Source: Atlantibacter subterraneus
Lineage (GTDB): Bacteria; Pseudomonadota; Gammaproteobacteria; Enterobacterales; Enterobacteriaceae
Reading direction: 5' to 3'
Length of the DNA: 64,000 nt
NCBI RefSeq assembly: GCF_007570865.1
Contig: NZ_VLPS01000003.1
Location: 496,001 to 560,000 of the forward strand
Shown: positions 25,978 to 35,511 of the stretch, piece by piece
Numbering within the stretch: position 1 is the first letter of the stretch
Layout: each line of letters opens with the position of its first letter
Notes under the pieces: model-generated
What the model was told of the DNA's origin: nothing
Database searches by the model: none
What the model saw: only the letters and a program-made list of their open reading frames with translations
Made by a program: the position numbers and the translations under genes

Positions 25978-26724
25978 ATGGAACCCGCTCATAATCATTT
26001 GATTGAACAGCTTATCGCGCGGTTTGCGTTGCCCGATAATACCCCGCTATACCTGAAATTCGCCCAAACGGTCAAAGACGCCGTGCGCAGCGGCGCGCTG
26101 GAACATGGCAATATCCTGCCCGGCGAACGCGATCTGAGTCAGTTAACCGGCGTATCGCGAATTACCGTGCGTAAAGCGATGCAGGCGCTGGAGGACGAGG
26201 GCGTGGTCACGCGTTCGCGCGGCTACGGTACGCAAATCAATAATATTTTTGAGTATTCGTTAAAAGCGGCGCGCGGCTTTTCTCAGCAGGTGATGCTGCG
26301 CGGCAAAAAGCCTGACACGTTGTGGGTTAATAAACGCGTCATTCCCTGCCCGGAGGACGTGGCGGCGGAGCTCAACGTGGCGGCAAAGAGCGACGTGTTT
26401 TTGCTTAAGCGCATTCGCTATGTGGATGATGATGCCGTGTCGATTGAAGAATCCTGGGTTCCGGCTGCGTTAATTGATGACGTGGACGCCATCGGCGTTT
26501 CGCTGTACGACTATTTTCGCAGCCGCCAGATCCACCCGCAACGCACCAAAAGCCGGGTCAGCGCCCGGATGCCGGATGCGGACTTTCAGGCGCATATTCA
26601 GCTCGACAGCAAAGTGCCGGTGCTGGTGATTAAGCAGGTGGCGCTCGATCAACAAAACCGGCCGGTCGAATACAGCATCAGCTACTGCCGCAGCGATCTA
26701 TACGTCTTTGTCTGCGAGGAGTAG
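25978..26724 (+). CDS. yegW: YegW, GntR/HutC-family regulator
   Basis: 248 residues, the E. coli length. N-terminal GntR winged helix (about residues 15-85, PLYLKFAQTVKDAVRSGAL then RDLSQLTGVSRITVRKAMQA) and a C-terminal UTRA ligand domain (from about residue 95). UTRA members usually sense a sugar or sugar phosphate. It is convergent with yegV and their 3' ends overlap by 27 bp; with yegTUV it probably forms a nucleoside-uptake regulon. The effector is unknown. The muramidase gene yegX, between thiD and yegW in E. coli, is absent here. Confidence 0.93.
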   Translation: MEPAHNHLIEQLIARFALPDNTPLYLKFAQTVKDAVRSGALEHGNILPGERDLSQLTGVSRITVRKAMQALEDEGVVTRSRGYGTQINNIFEYSLKAARGFSQQVMLRGKKPDTLWVNKRVIPCPEDVAAELNVAAKSDVFLLKRIRYVDDDAVSIEESWVPAALIDDVDAIGVSLYDYFRSRQIHPQRTKSRVSARMPDADFQAHIQLDSKVPVLVIKQVALDQQNRPVEYSISYCRSDLYVFVCEE

Positions 26725-27675
26725 CTGTCGGGTAAGTTCCGCGCGGTCCGGCGCGCAGTCGCCGCCGCGGTGGCTGACCACATACGACGCGACCGCATTG
26801 CCGAGCCTGACAGCCTGCGCCAGCGTCCAGCCCGCCGCCAGCCCGGCCAGCGTACCGCCAGCATGGCTGTCTCCTGCGCCGATAGTATCTACCACCCTGG
26901 CGCGAAACGCCGCCACATGGCAGGCGTCAGCACCGTCAAAACACCACGCGCCTTCTTTATCAAGACGGATAATCAGCGGGGCCGCGTAGCGTTCAAACCA
27001 GGCGCGGCCAAGCGTTTGTGGATCGGCGGCGACATTGAGATGCTCCGCCGCGATGGCCGCCTCCTGGCGATTCAGCGACACGATGGGGCGGCAGGCCATG
27101 ATTCGCTGGAGCAGGTCCGGCGGAATATCGGCAATGCGCGGACCAAAGTCGATAAACGGCGTCACGTCTTTCAGCTGTTCCAGCCAGGCAACCAGCCGTT
27201 CGCCGCAGGGCGCGGCAAGCTGATAACCGGAAAGCGAGACCAGGCTGCGGGCGGGAACGCACAGGCTGTCCAGCCATTGCGCCCGCCACTGATTCTCGAC
27301 GCCGCTGAACGACATAAACGTCCGTTCGCCATCCGGCTCCACCAGCGCCAGGCACCAGCCATTATCGCCCTCGTCGGTATTGATGGCGCTGACGATGCCG
27401 CGCGCCGTCAGCGACTGGCGAATGATATCGGCCCATACTCCCCGGCCCAGAGGCAACGCGTTTTGCGCCGTCACCCCCAGACGGGACAGCGCCACGGCGA
27501 TATTCAGCGCGCAGCCGCCGATGTTGACGCTCTGCTGTTGCAGTTCGATATCACAGCCGCGCCACGGCAGAGCGTAGGCATCGGCGATCACGTCGATCAC
27601 CGCCGCGCCAATCACCGTGACCGGCCTGGCGGCGGTTAACGTTTCCAGCGCATCCGTCAGTTCGCGGGCGTTCAT
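26698..27675 (-). CDS. yegV: YegV, PfkB/ribokinase-family sugar or nucleoside kinase
   Basis: 325 residues (E. coli 321). PfkB family: N-terminal GGCALNIAVALSRLG and the C-terminal catalytic signature VVDTIGAGDSHAGGTLAG, whose GAGD contains the base. The substrate is unknown; with a nucleoside transporter (yegT) and a glycohydrolase (yegU) in the same operon, a nucleoside or released pentose is likely. It is the last gene of yegT-yegU-yegV, sharing 4 nt with yegU. The frame runs 27 bp into yegW on the opposite strand. Confidence 0.92.
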   Translation of the reverse strand: MNARELTDALETLTAARPVTVIGAAVIDVIADAYALPWRGCDIELQQQSVNIGGCALNIAVALSRLGVTAQNALPLGRGVWADIIRQSLTARGIVSAINTDEGDNGWCLALVEPDGERTFMSFSGVENQWRAQWLDSLCVPARSLVSLSGYQLAAPCGERLVAWLEQLKDVTPFIDFGPRIADIPPDLLQRIMACRPIVSLNRQEAAIAAEHLNVAADPQTLGRAWFERYAAPLIIRLDKEGAWCFDGADACHVAAFRARVVDTIGAGDSHAGGTLAGLAAGWTLAQAVRLGNAVASYVVSHRGGDCAPDRAELTRQLLLADKDV

Positions 27676-28676
27676 TGCGCCTCCCGGCGGGCACGATAAC
27701 CCAGCAGCGCTTCGCTGTAGCGACTGAAATCAAGCTGGTTGGCATCGTCCAGTTGACGTTTAAGATCGCTGTCGATGCCCGCCATGCCGTGCAGCGCGCC
27801 GCAAATTGCCGTCGCCATTGCGCCAATGGTATCGGTATCGCCGCCAAGGTTGGCGCACAGCACCGCGCAGCGCTGCGGATCGGTCTGCGCCAGTTCCACC
27901 ATCGCAATGGCGCAGGCGACGGATTCAAGGGTGCTGGTGCCCGCGCCGATGACCTGATACAGCCGCTCGGAAATGGATTCGCTGCCGGAACCTTCTCTTA
28001 CGATCTGTAACGCCAGTTCGATACGCGCCGCCAGCGATGCGCTAAAGGTGGTGATCCGCTGTTCCTGGGCGTAGCGCGCCACGCAGGGCAGGGCATCGAC
28101 GATGGTTTGCCAGCTTGCGCCGTCAATCGCGCGTGATACCGCCCAGGCAATCACCGTCGCCCCCGCGATCGCCAAATCCGATTTATGGGTCGGACTGGAG
28201 GCGAGACGCACGTTAGCGACAAAATCCTCCAGCGGAGCCGCAGGCAGCAGGCAGCCCAGCACCGAGGCGCGCATCGCTGCGCCGTTGGTCACGCCGTTGT
28301 TCTCCAGTTCGCTGACCGGCGTGCCCTGGCGGATAGCGTTGAGCGCGATTTTTGATGTTGGCCCCAACACGTTTTTATTAAAAGCATCGAAACCTTCCGC
28401 CCAGCGCAGAATATGCCGGCCAATCACATCGGGATTGATATCGCCGTCGCATTCCAGCAGCGCATCGGCAACCGCCAGCGTCATCGCGGTATCGTCAGTG
28501 AATTCCGCGCGTTTGAAGTAGCAGGCGGCATTATTTTCCGCCGGGCCGGGTAAAAATCGGTCAATCCAGCCAAAGTGCGTTTTCACGCGGCTACGCGGCC
28601 ATAATTCGGAGGGCATGCCCAGGGCATCCCCTAAAGCCTGGCCATATAAGGCGCCGAGAATACGCGTTTGTTTCAT
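27672..28676 (-). CDS. yegU: YegU, ADP-ribosylglycohydrolase-family protein
   Basis: 334 residues, an ADP-ribosyl-glycohydrolase (DraG) fold, as in E. coli YegU. Metal-binding signatures: FTDDTAMTLAVADALLECDG near residue 60 and LGGDTDTIGAMATAICGALHG near the C-terminus. N-terminal GALYGQALGDALGMPSE is also typical. The likely reaction is hydrolysis of an N- or O-glycosidic bond of a ribosylated compound; the natural substrate is unknown. It overlaps yegT and yegV by 4 nt each, so the three are translationally coupled. Confidence 0.92.
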   Translation of the reverse strand: MKQTRILGALYGQALGDALGMPSELWPRSRVKTHFGWIDRFLPGPAENNAACYFKRAEFTDDTAMTLAVADALLECDGDINPDVIGRHILRWAEGFDAFNKNVLGPTSKIALNAIRQGTPVSELENNGVTNGAAMRASVLGCLLPAAPLEDFVANVRLASSPTHKSDLAIAGATVIAWAVSRAIDGASWQTIVDALPCVARYAQEQRITTFSASLAARIELALQIVREGSGSESISERLYQVIGAGTSTLESVACAIAMVELAQTDPQRCAVLCANLGGDTDTIGAMATAICGALHGMAGIDSDLKRQLDDANQLDFSRYSEALLGYRARREAQ

Positions 28677-29950
28677 TTTGCTTCCTCTGTCTGTAGTGCG
28701 GTGGTGTCGCTTTCCACGGCGATGGGGCGGATCTCGCGATCGGATTCACGGAAAAACAGCATAAACAGTATCGTGATGACGGCGATCATCGCCGCGCCGA
28801 ATCCCCACATCCCTGCCCAGTTGAAGGTCAGGCCGTTGACGGGCGGATTATAAGCGAACATTTTTTCCATCATCACGCCGCCCAGGCGATAGCCGAGCAG
28901 GCTACCGAAGCCCTGGCAGCACAGGGTAATCAGCCCCTGCGCGGCGGTGCGCATATGTACCGGCGCTTTTTTGTCGACGTAGATATAGGCGGTCACGTAG
29001 TAGAAGTCATAGCTGACCCCGTGCAGCAGAATGCCGAGGAACAGCAGTCCGTAAGTCAAGTAGTGGTCCGCGCCGCCATAAACGAAGAAGCCATAGCGGA
29101 TGGCGGCAGTGATTAAGCCCAGCAGCAATACCTTCTTAATACCAAAACGTTTGGTGAAGAAGGGCAGCGCCAGCATAAAGAAAATTTCGGAGAACTGGCC
29201 CAGCGTCATCCAGCCGGTGGCGTTTTGCATCCCGACTTCGGTCAGATAGCCGTTGGCGAAGATGTAATAGAAGGCCAGCGGCATCGCGAACAGGAATGAG
29301 CAGAAGAAAAACACCAGAAAATTTCTGTCGCGCAGCAGGATGATGGCATCCAGACCGAGCATGACTTTCAGGCTCAGTTTGCCGGTGCTCTTCGGCGGGG
29401 TATTGGGTAAAAACAGGGCGTAAACGCCCAGCAATGCGGAGCTGGCGGCGGTAATCAACAGAGGAATATTGGTTGGCGAGATATCGTCATAGCCGATCAA
29501 TTGCGGCAGAAAACCGCACACCAGGCCAGATGCGATCCAGCCAATCGTGCCCATCACCCGGATGCGTGGAAAATCACGTTCAACATCACCGACATTAGAA
29601 AACGCGATGCTGTTGGTCAGGGCGATGGTCGGCATATAGGTCAGGGAATAGGCCAGCAGCAGCGGAAAGAACAACGCGAACTCCGTCTGCTGCGCCGCCA
29701 GATACATCAGGATCGCCCCGGCGAACATCAATACCGCCAGCACTTTCTGGGCAGCGAAAAAGCGATCGGTCAGCGAGCCGACCAGGATGGGCGACAGGAT
29801 GGCTGCAATGGCGGTACAGGCATAAGACCAGCCGATTTCACCGGCGCTGAATCCGCTTTTACTTAAAAACAGCCAGAGCGGTACAAACCAGGCGCCCCAG
29901 ATAAACCATTCAACAAACATCATGAATGAGAGTTTCAGATTGGTTTTCAT
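28673..29950 (-). CDS. yegT: YegT, nucleoside:H+ symporter (MFS, NHS family)
   Basis: 425 residues (E. coli YegT 425), about 12 membrane helices, resembling NupG and XapB. Landmarks: LSFMMFVEWFIWGAWFVPLW at the N-terminus, PTIALTNSIAFSNVGD, FPRIRVMGTIGWIASGL and DFYYVTAYIYVDKKAP. It probably brings a nucleoside or derivative into the cell for YegU and YegV. It heads the yegTUV operon. The 243 bp before it, shared with divergent fbaB, contains an 11-bp tandem repeat at 30001-30021. Confidence 0.93.
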   Translation of the reverse strand: MKTNLKLSFMMFVEWFIWGAWFVPLWLFLSKSGFSAGEIGWSYACTAIAAILSPILVGSLTDRFFAAQKVLAVLMFAGAILMYLAAQQTEFALFFPLLLAYSLTYMPTIALTNSIAFSNVGDVERDFPRIRVMGTIGWIASGLVCGFLPQLIGYDDISPTNIPLLITAASSALLGVYALFLPNTPPKSTGKLSLKVMLGLDAIILLRDRNFLVFFFCSFLFAMPLAFYYIFANGYLTEVGMQNATGWMTLGQFSEIFFMLALPFFTKRFGIKKVLLLGLITAAIRYGFFVYGGADHYLTYGLLFLGILLHGVSYDFYYVTAYIYVDKKAPVHMRTAAQGLITLCCQGFGSLLGYRLGGVMMEKMFAYNPPVNGLTFNWAGMWGFGAAMIAVITILFMLFFRESDREIRPIAVESDTTALQTEEAK

Positions 29951-30000
29951 TGTTTATGTTTCCTGCGTTGTAGGGTACACCTTGAAGATACCATTCAATA

Positions 30001-30021
30001 ATACCTTTGAAATACCTTTGA
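30001..30021. repeat. Tandem direct repeat upstream of yegT
   Basis: ATACCTTTGA occurs at 30001-30010 and again at 30012-30021, an 11-bp period (one helical turn). A related ATACCATTCA lies at 29989-29998. Position in the yegT-fbaB promoter gap suggests a regulator site; the ATACC core is shared with half of the yegW palindrome. Confidence 0.4.
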
Positions 30022-30193
30022 GCTTTTTTTTTGAGCAGGGTAACAGTTTTCAAGCTTAGCGTGCAGAAAGGCGACAGGCGAAAAATGCGCCAGCTGGTGG
30101 AAAATAGTTCGGTTGAGTATCAGACTTAGTGCTGCCCGCAACCCTGCGGGCACAGAATATTTCACCATATTGAGGAACTTACGGGAGCGTATT

Positions 30194-31246
30194 ATGACTG
30201 ATATTGCGCAGTTGCTTGGCAAAGATGCCGATAGCCTGTTACAGCATCGTTGTATGACCATTCCGGCAGACAATCTCTACCTGCCCGGCGCGGACTATGT
30301 CGACAGAGTGATGATTGACAATAACCGTCCGCCTGCGGTGCTGCGAAACATGCAAACCCTCTACAACACCGGGCGGCTGGCGGGGACAGGTTATCTGTCG
30401 ATTCTGCCGGTTGACCAGGGCGTAGAGCATTCGGCAGGCGCCTCGTTTGCTGCCAACCCGCTCTATTTCGATCCGAAAAACATCGTGGAACTGGCGATTG
30501 AAGCGGGCTGTAACTGTGTTGCCTCGACGTATGGCGTGCTGGCATCGGTGTCGCGCCGCTATGCTCACCGCATCCCGTTTTTAGTGAAACTCAACCACAA
30601 CGAAACCCTGAGTTACCCGAACACCTATGACCAGACGCTATACGCCAGCGTTGAACAGGCTTTTAATCTCGGCGCGGTTGCCGTCGGTGCGACCATCTAT
30701 TTCGGCTCTGAAGAGTCGCGTCGCCAGATTGAAGAAATCTCTGCGGCATTTGAGCGCGCCCATGAACTGGGTATGGTGACGGTGCTGTGGGCTTACCTGC
30801 GTAATTCCGGCTTTAAGAAAGACGGCGTCGATTACCACGTCAGCGCCGATCTTACCGGCCAGGCTAACCATCTGGCGGCCACCATCGGCGCGGATATCGT
30901 GAAGCAGAAAATGGCGGAAAATAACGGCGGCTATAAAGCGGTAAATTACGGTTATACCGACGAGCGCGTGTACAGCAAATTAACCAGCGATAATCCTATC
31001 GACCTGGTACGTTATCAGCTGGCGAATTGCTATATGGGCCGCGCCGGGTTAATTAACTCCGGCGGCGCGTCAGGCGGTGAAGCCGATTTAACCGATGCGG
31101 TACGTACCGCAGTGATTAATAAACGCGCCGGGGGCATGGGGCTTATTCTGGGGCGTAAAGCCTTTAAGAAATCCATGGCTGATGGTGTGAAATTAATTAA
31201 TGCGGTTCAGGATGTTTATCTGGATAGCAAAGTCACCATCGCCTGA
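30194..31246 (+). CDS. fbaB: Class I fructose-bisphosphate aldolase (DhnA type)
   Basis: 350 residues, as E. coli FbaB, a Schiff-base aldolase cleaving fructose 1,6-bisphosphate to triose phosphates, used in gluconeogenesis. The active-site Lys is residue 237 in ADIVKQK. Other blocks: [37 protein letters not shown] and [13 protein letters not shown], the phosphate-binding loop. The ATG at 30194 behind ACGGGAGCG is chosen over the frame extension at 30113. It is monocistronic, followed by a GCCGGACGG/CCGTCCGGT hairpin at 31255-31281. Confidence 0.96.
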   Translation: MTDIAQLLGKDADSLLQHRCMTIPADNLYLPGADYVDRVMIDNNRPPAVLRNMQTLYNTGRLAGTGYLSILPVDQGVEHSAGASFAANPLYFDPKNIVELAIEAGCNCVASTYGVLASVSRRYAHRIPFLVKLNHNETLSYPNTYDQTLYASVEQAFNLGAVAVGATIYFGSEESRRQIEEISAAFERAHELGMVTVLWAYLRNSGFKKDGVDYHVSADLTGQANHLAATIGADIVKQKMAENNGGYKAVNYGYTDERVYSKLTSDNPIDLVRYQLANCYMGRAGLINSGGASGGEADLTDAVRTAVINKRAGGMGLILGRKAFKKSMADGVKLINAVQDVYLDSKVTIA

Positions 31247-31696
31247 TAATGATATCGCCGGACGGAACTCAGCGCCGTCCGGTCACGGCATGCTACCTCT
31301 GAAATAGCGCTCGTGCATTCTTAACTGCGCCATATAAGAAAAATAATTTTCACTCCTTCCCGCATGCTTCTGTCTGCTGTTAATGTTTTAATTTATTTAA
31401 AAACATAAAGTTACCTTCATTAAGCGGTGACGATAAGAGCGTTTTCCTTAATTAAGCCCTTCCATGTATAGCCTTAATAAAATAAAGGTTTAAATTGCTA
31501 AGAAAATTCCTATCATAAAAAACGGCACCAGGGAAAATATATCCAACATCATGACCTCTCAGGGTTTCTGGTTACCTTAACGGGCATAACGTTAATGAGA
31601 TCCACAGATATCGCCATGCTTATTTTAGGCATGGCGCAGGACGGTGCTTTTTATAAAAACAGATGCGCTGAGTCGCTAATTAAATAAGGATTATCA
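31247..31696. promoter_or_regulatory. Fimbrial operon promoter region
   Basis: 450 bp without a gene. It starts with the fbaB hairpin, then becomes AT-rich. Two inverted repeats lie close to the subunit gene: TTAACG/CGTTAA (31577-31595) and an 8-bp stem CGCCATGC/GCATGGCG (31612-31636). I saw no invertible-element repeats or recombinase gene of the fimS type. Confidence 0.5.
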
Positions 31697-32251
31697 ATGA
31701 AAAAGATCGGTCTGATTAAAAAAGGGTTCGCGTTAAGCGGCGCGATGAGTTTATTCGTGGCGTGTTCTGCGATGGCGGATTCCGCCAACACCATTACTTT
31801 TCGTGGCGAAGTGACGGAGCAAACCTGTTCCGTCACCGTTAACGGTTCGGCAGCGCGTCCGGTGGTATTACTGCCGACGGTAAATAAAAACGAGCTGGCG
31901 AATTTAGCGGATACCGCCGGGCTCACCACCTTCACTATGGGCGTAAGCGGCTGTGCCACCGGCAGTGCGGATATGCAGCTTAAAACGCTGTTTATCGGCA
32001 CCAATGTGACCACCAGCGGCAACCTGGCCAACTCGGGCGATGCGCAAAACGTTGAACTGCAACTGCTGACCGACAGCACCGGCACCACGGCGATTGATCT
32101 GCGCACCCTGCAAGCCGTTGACGGCATTGTGTTACGTGCAGGCGAGACGGCGGGCGAGCACGATTTCGCGGTTCAGTACTTCACGCCAACCGGCAGCGCA
32201 ACGGCGGGTACCGTGGTGGGTGCCGTGCAGTACGCGATTTCCTACCTTTAA
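31697..32251 (+). CDS. Major fimbrial subunit (pilin)
   Basis: 184 residues: signal peptide about 1-27 (ends SAMA), then a type-1-like pilin. Two Cys, in EQTCSV and SGCATG, form the expected disulfide; the N-terminal segment TITFRGEVTEQTC matches the donor-strand/first-strand pattern; the C-terminal end QYAISYL has the penultimate Tyr recognised by chaperones. The protein is exported, kept folded by the neighbouring chaperone and polymerised through the usher. It is first of a subunit-chaperone-usher-adhesin-chaperone order, the layout of Salmonella stbABCDE. ATG 31697 follows AAATAAGGA. Confidence 0.9.
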   Translation: MKKIGLIKKGFALSGAMSLFVACSAMADSANTITFRGEVTEQTCSVTVNGSAARPVVLLPTVNKNELANLADTAGLTTFTMGVSGCATGSADMQLKTLFIGTNVTTSGNLANSGDAQNVELQLLTDSTGTTAIDLRTLQAVDGIVLRAGETAGEHDFAVQYFTPTGSATAGTVVGAVQYAISYL

Positions 32252-32272
32252 GGCGTAACACGGGAGCAGGTG

Positions 32273-32995
32273 ATGATTCCAGGGAGAAGTCTGTTGTTGT
32301 GGGGGCTGTTGCTCACCAGTTTTACCAGTGTTGCCAGCGTAGTGATGACCGGAAACCGGGTAATTTATCCGGCCTCATCCCGCGAAGTGAGCGTCCAGTT
32401 AACCAACAAAGACGCCTTTCCCAATGTGATTCAGGCGTGGGTGGATCAAGGCGATGAAGCCTCCACGCCGCAGACGGCGCGCGCGCCCTTTATGCTGACG
32501 CCGCCGATGTTTCGCCTTGCTCCCCACAGCGGCCATACGCTGCGGCTGCGCTATACCGGCGCAGCTGCCCCGACCGACCGCGAATCGCTCTACTGGCTGA
32601 ATATTCTGCAGATCCCGCCCAGCGATCCGAATCAGGCCAAAAATCAGCTGCTGGTGGTGCTGAAAACCCGCGTCAAGGTGCTGTATCGCCCGGCGAATCT
32701 CAAGGGCAATCCGACAAAAATGGAAGACACCACCCGCATCTGGCTGGAAAACCAGGGTCAGAAGCGCGTACTGCATCTTCATAACGACAGCGGCTACTAT
32801 CTGGCGCTTTCCAGCCTGAATCTGGCCGGGCCGGGTAGCAAAGCGCAGATTGCGTCACGCACCGTGGCACCCTTTGAGACCCTGCGGGTTCCGGTGACGC
32901 TCAACCGCATTGAGCCGGGTGCGACCATGACCTGGATTAACGATCAGGGATCGGTGGTGACCCGTCCGGTGGCTAGCGCCCGTCAGGCCGATTAA
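32273..32995 (+). CDS. Periplasmic fimbrial chaperone 1
   Basis: 240 residues (GTG 32270 would add one). Signal peptide, then a two-domain PapD-like fold: NRVIYPASSREVSVQLTN, the strand pattern FRLAPHSGHTLRLRYTG, the family signature DRESLYWLNILQIPP, and RTRVKVLYRP-type F1/G1 features (KTRVKVLYRPANL). It should cap newly exported pilins by donor-strand complementation and hand them to the usher. The stop lies 2 nt before the usher start. StbB-like by gene order. Confidence 0.93.
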   Translation: MIPGRSLLLWGLLLTSFTSVASVVMTGNRVIYPASSREVSVQLTNKDAFPNVIQAWVDQGDEASTPQTARAPFMLTPPMFRLAPHSGHTLRLRYTGAAAPTDRESLYWLNILQIPPSDPNQAKNQLLVVLKTRVKVLYRPANLKGNPTKMEDTTRIWLENQGQKRVLHLHNDSGYYLALSSLNLAGPGSKAQIASRTVAPFETLRVPVTLNRIEPGATMTWINDQGSVVTRPVASARQAD

Positions 32996-32997
32996 TC

Positions 32998-35511
32998 ATG
33001 AAGCCGGCAAAAATCGCCGCCTGCGTATTATTGGGCATGATTAACGCTCATCAGGCCAAAGCCGCCGCGCAGGGAGAGGTGTTTACATTTGACCCTTCGC
33101 TATTTTTAGGCAGCGGCTTCGGTGAAGGCATTGAGCGCTTTAATCAGGAAAACGCGGTAGTCGCGGGGCGCTACAGCGTGGATATCTGGCTGAATAATCA
33201 GTTTGTCCAGCAGGATGAGATCCCGTTTCGCGCATTACCCTCGGGTGAGGTGGTGCCCTGCCTGAGCGCGGCATTCTGGCAAAACCAGGGGGTGAGCCTT
33301 AAGCCTGAAACCGATGCGCAATGCCTTTATCCGCAGGCGGTAGTGGAAGGCGCGCGTTGGGAACTGGCTACCGCCGAGCTGAAATTATCATTATACGTGC
33401 CTCAGGCGGCGCTGCGTAAAGGGCCAGCGGATGCGGTTCCCGCTTCCCAGTGGAATGCCGGGGAAAGCGTGCTGTTCACCAACTACAACGCCAACTTCTA
33501 CAGCAGCAGCGGTAACGGCAGCCGCAGCGACTACGGCTGGCTGGGCCTCAATTCCGGGATCAACCTGGGCTTATGGCAGTTCCGCCAGCAGTCATCCGCC
33601 AGCATCAGCCGCTTTAACGATCGGCAAACCCAGAAGTGGGACAACCTGCAAACCTGGGTGCAGCGCCCGATTGCCGCGCTCGGCAGCACCTTAACCCTGG
33701 GGGAAAGCTATACCGCCGGGAATTTGCTCGGCAGCGTGGCGTTTACCGGCGTCAAGCTCCAGACCGACGAGCGGATGCAGCCGCAGTCGCGGCGCGGCTA
33801 TGCGCCGGAAATTCGCGGCACCGCAACCAGCCCGGCGCGCGTAGTGGTGAGCCAGAATGGCCGCAAGATCTATGAAACCAGCGTACCTGAAGGGCCCTTT
33901 CTGATTGATACCCTGGCGAACAGCGCCTGGGAAGGCGATTTGCAGGTGGATGTCATCGAGGCTCAGGGCAAACGTAGCCAGTTCACCGTCCCGTTTGCCT
34001 CGGTACCGCTCTCGATGCGTCCCGGTACATGGCGCTACAGCAGCGTGCTGGGCGCGGCGCGGGACTATCCGCAGGTGAATAATCGTTTTGCGGACTTCAC
34101 GCTGGAGCACGGCTGGTCAAATACCCTGACGCTGAACAGCGCCGCCCGGGTGGGTGAAAAGTATCAGGCGCTGGTGGCGGGCGGCGTGGTGGCGACCCGT
34201 TTTGGCGCGTTTGGCAGCGATGTTACCGCATCCCGCGCCAGTATTGCCGGTCAAACTGAACAGGGCTGGCGCTGGCAAACTAACTGGAGCCGCACCTTTG
34301 CGCCAACCGGCACCCATGTGGCGCTGGCGGGTTACCGCTATTCCACCGCGGGCTACCGCGATTTCAGCGATGTGCTGGCGCAACGCCGCTGGCAGCATGA
34401 CGCCAGCTGGCGCTCCGATACCTTAAACCAGCGTAATCAGTTTACCGCCACGCTCAACCAGTCGCTGGGCGAACTCGGTAATCTGTGGTTTTCCGGCTCG
34501 ACGATGGATTATTACGACAACCGGGGCCGTTCCACCCAGTTGCAGATGGGCTATTCCACACAAATTGGCCGGGCGAATCTCAATTTTACCGTCAGCCGTC
34601 AGCAATCCTGGTGGATGATGCGCAGCGGCGACACCCGTGCGCGGCAGCGTGACGGGCAGAAAGAAAACCTGTTTACCCTGACGTTGTCCCTGCCGTTGAG
34701 CATGGGCCAGCACGAACATTACGCCTCCTGGTCCGCCAGCCGTGGGCAACAGGCCGGGGCGGCCAGCCAGCTGTCATTAACCGGCCCGCTGGATAAGCAA
34801 GAGACGCTCAGCTATGCCGTTTCAGCAGGCTGGCAGCAGGGTAAAGACGGCAACGCCGCCCAGAATAACTGGAGCGCGACGCTACAAAAGATGAGTAATT
34901 TCGGCACCCTGAATGGCAGCTATGCCCGGGCCTCGAATTATCAACAGTGGTCCGGCGGGGTGCGCGGCGCGGTGGTGCTGCACGGCGGCGGGCTCACGGT
35001 CGGGCCGTGGCTTGGCGAAACTTTTGCGCTGATCGAGGCCGATGGCGCGCAGGGCGCTCGCGTCTCCAGTACCCAAAATGCGGTGGTGGATGGCAATGGC
35101 TATGCGCTGGTGCCGTCCCTGACGCCCTATCGCTACAACACCATTAGCCTCGATAGCCAGGCGCTGGATAACCAGACCGAATTGCAGGAGAGCCAGCAGC
35201 GCATCGCGCCCTGGGCCGGTGCCGCGGTGAAGCTGAAATTCGCCACGTTGCAGGGCCACGCGCTGCTGATATCCCTGAAACCGCAAAGCGCGCAGGGCAT
35301 TACGTTAGGCGCGGAAGTAAAAGACAGCCGGGGTGCAATCGTCGGCATGGTCGGGCAAGGGCTACAGGCCTATGCCCGGGTCACGCAACCGCAGGGGCGC
35401 ATTAGCATCGAGCGTGACGGCGGCCAACCCTGTCTGGTGACATATCGCCTGGTGCCCGCGCAAATCAACCAGCCGCTGATCCCGCTAACCGGAGCCTGTG
35501 AGTCGCCATGA
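32998..35511 (+). CDS. Outer-membrane fimbrial usher
   Basis: 837 residues with signal peptide 1-24 (QAKA), N-terminal chaperone-binding domain (FTFDPSLFLGSG, RYSVDIWLNN), a central 24-strand barrel with plug (from about 130, YNANFYSSSGNGSRSDYG onward; GTATSPARVVVSQNGRKIYE is the plug), and C-terminal domains ending in a Cys pair (QPCLVTYR to TGACESP). The usher collects chaperone-subunit complexes and assembles the fibre. The gene order places it as StbC-like. It shares the last 4 nt with the adhesin gene. Confidence 0.95.
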   Translation: MKPAKIAACVLLGMINAHQAKAAAQGEVFTFDPSLFLGSGFGEGIERFNQENAVVAGRYSVDIWLNNQFVQQDEIPFRALPSGEVVPCLSAAFWQNQGVSLKPETDAQCLYPQAVVEGARWELATAELKLSLYVPQAALRKGPADAVPASQWNAGESVLFTNYNANFYSSSGNGSRSDYGWLGLNSGINLGLWQFRQQSSASISRFNDRQTQKWDNLQTWVQRPIAALGSTLTLGESYTAGNLLGSVAFTGVKLQTDERMQPQSRRGYAPEIRGTATSPARVVVSQNGRKIYETSVPEGPFLIDTLANSAWEGDLQVDVIEAQGKRSQFTVPFASVPLSMRPGTWRYSSVLGAARDYPQVNNRFADFTLEHGWSNTLTLNSAARVGEKYQALVAGGVVATRFGAFGSDVTASRASIAGQTEQGWRWQTNWSRTFAPTGTHVALAGYRYSTAGYRDFSDVLAQRRWQHDASWRSDTLNQRNQFTATLNQSLGELGNLWFSGSTMDYYDNRGRSTQLQMGYSTQIGRANLNFTVSRQQSWWMMRSGDTRARQRDGQKENLFTLTLSLPLSMGQHEHYASWSASRGQQAGAASQLSLTGPLDKQETLSYAVSAGWQQGKDGNAAQNNWSATLQKMSNFGTLNGSYARASNYQQWSGGVRGAVVLHGGGLTVGPWLGETFALIEADGAQGARVSSTQNAVVDGNGYALVPSLTPYRYNTISLDSQALDNQTELQESQQRIAPWAGAAVKLKFATLQGHALLISLKPQSAQGITLGAEVKDSRGAIVGMVGQGLQAYARVTQPQGRISIERDGGQPCLVTYRLVPAQINQPLIPLTGACESP

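Noticed and set aside
26770-27639. A 289-codon plus-strand frame
   Set aside because: It is the antisense shadow of yegV, whose PfkB motifs are intact; the frame is Arg/Gln/His rich as usual for GC-rich shadows.
31247-31696. Possible invertible promoter element of the fimS type
   Set aside because: No pair of inverted repeats spaced by about 300 bp and no tyrosine recombinase gene nearby.
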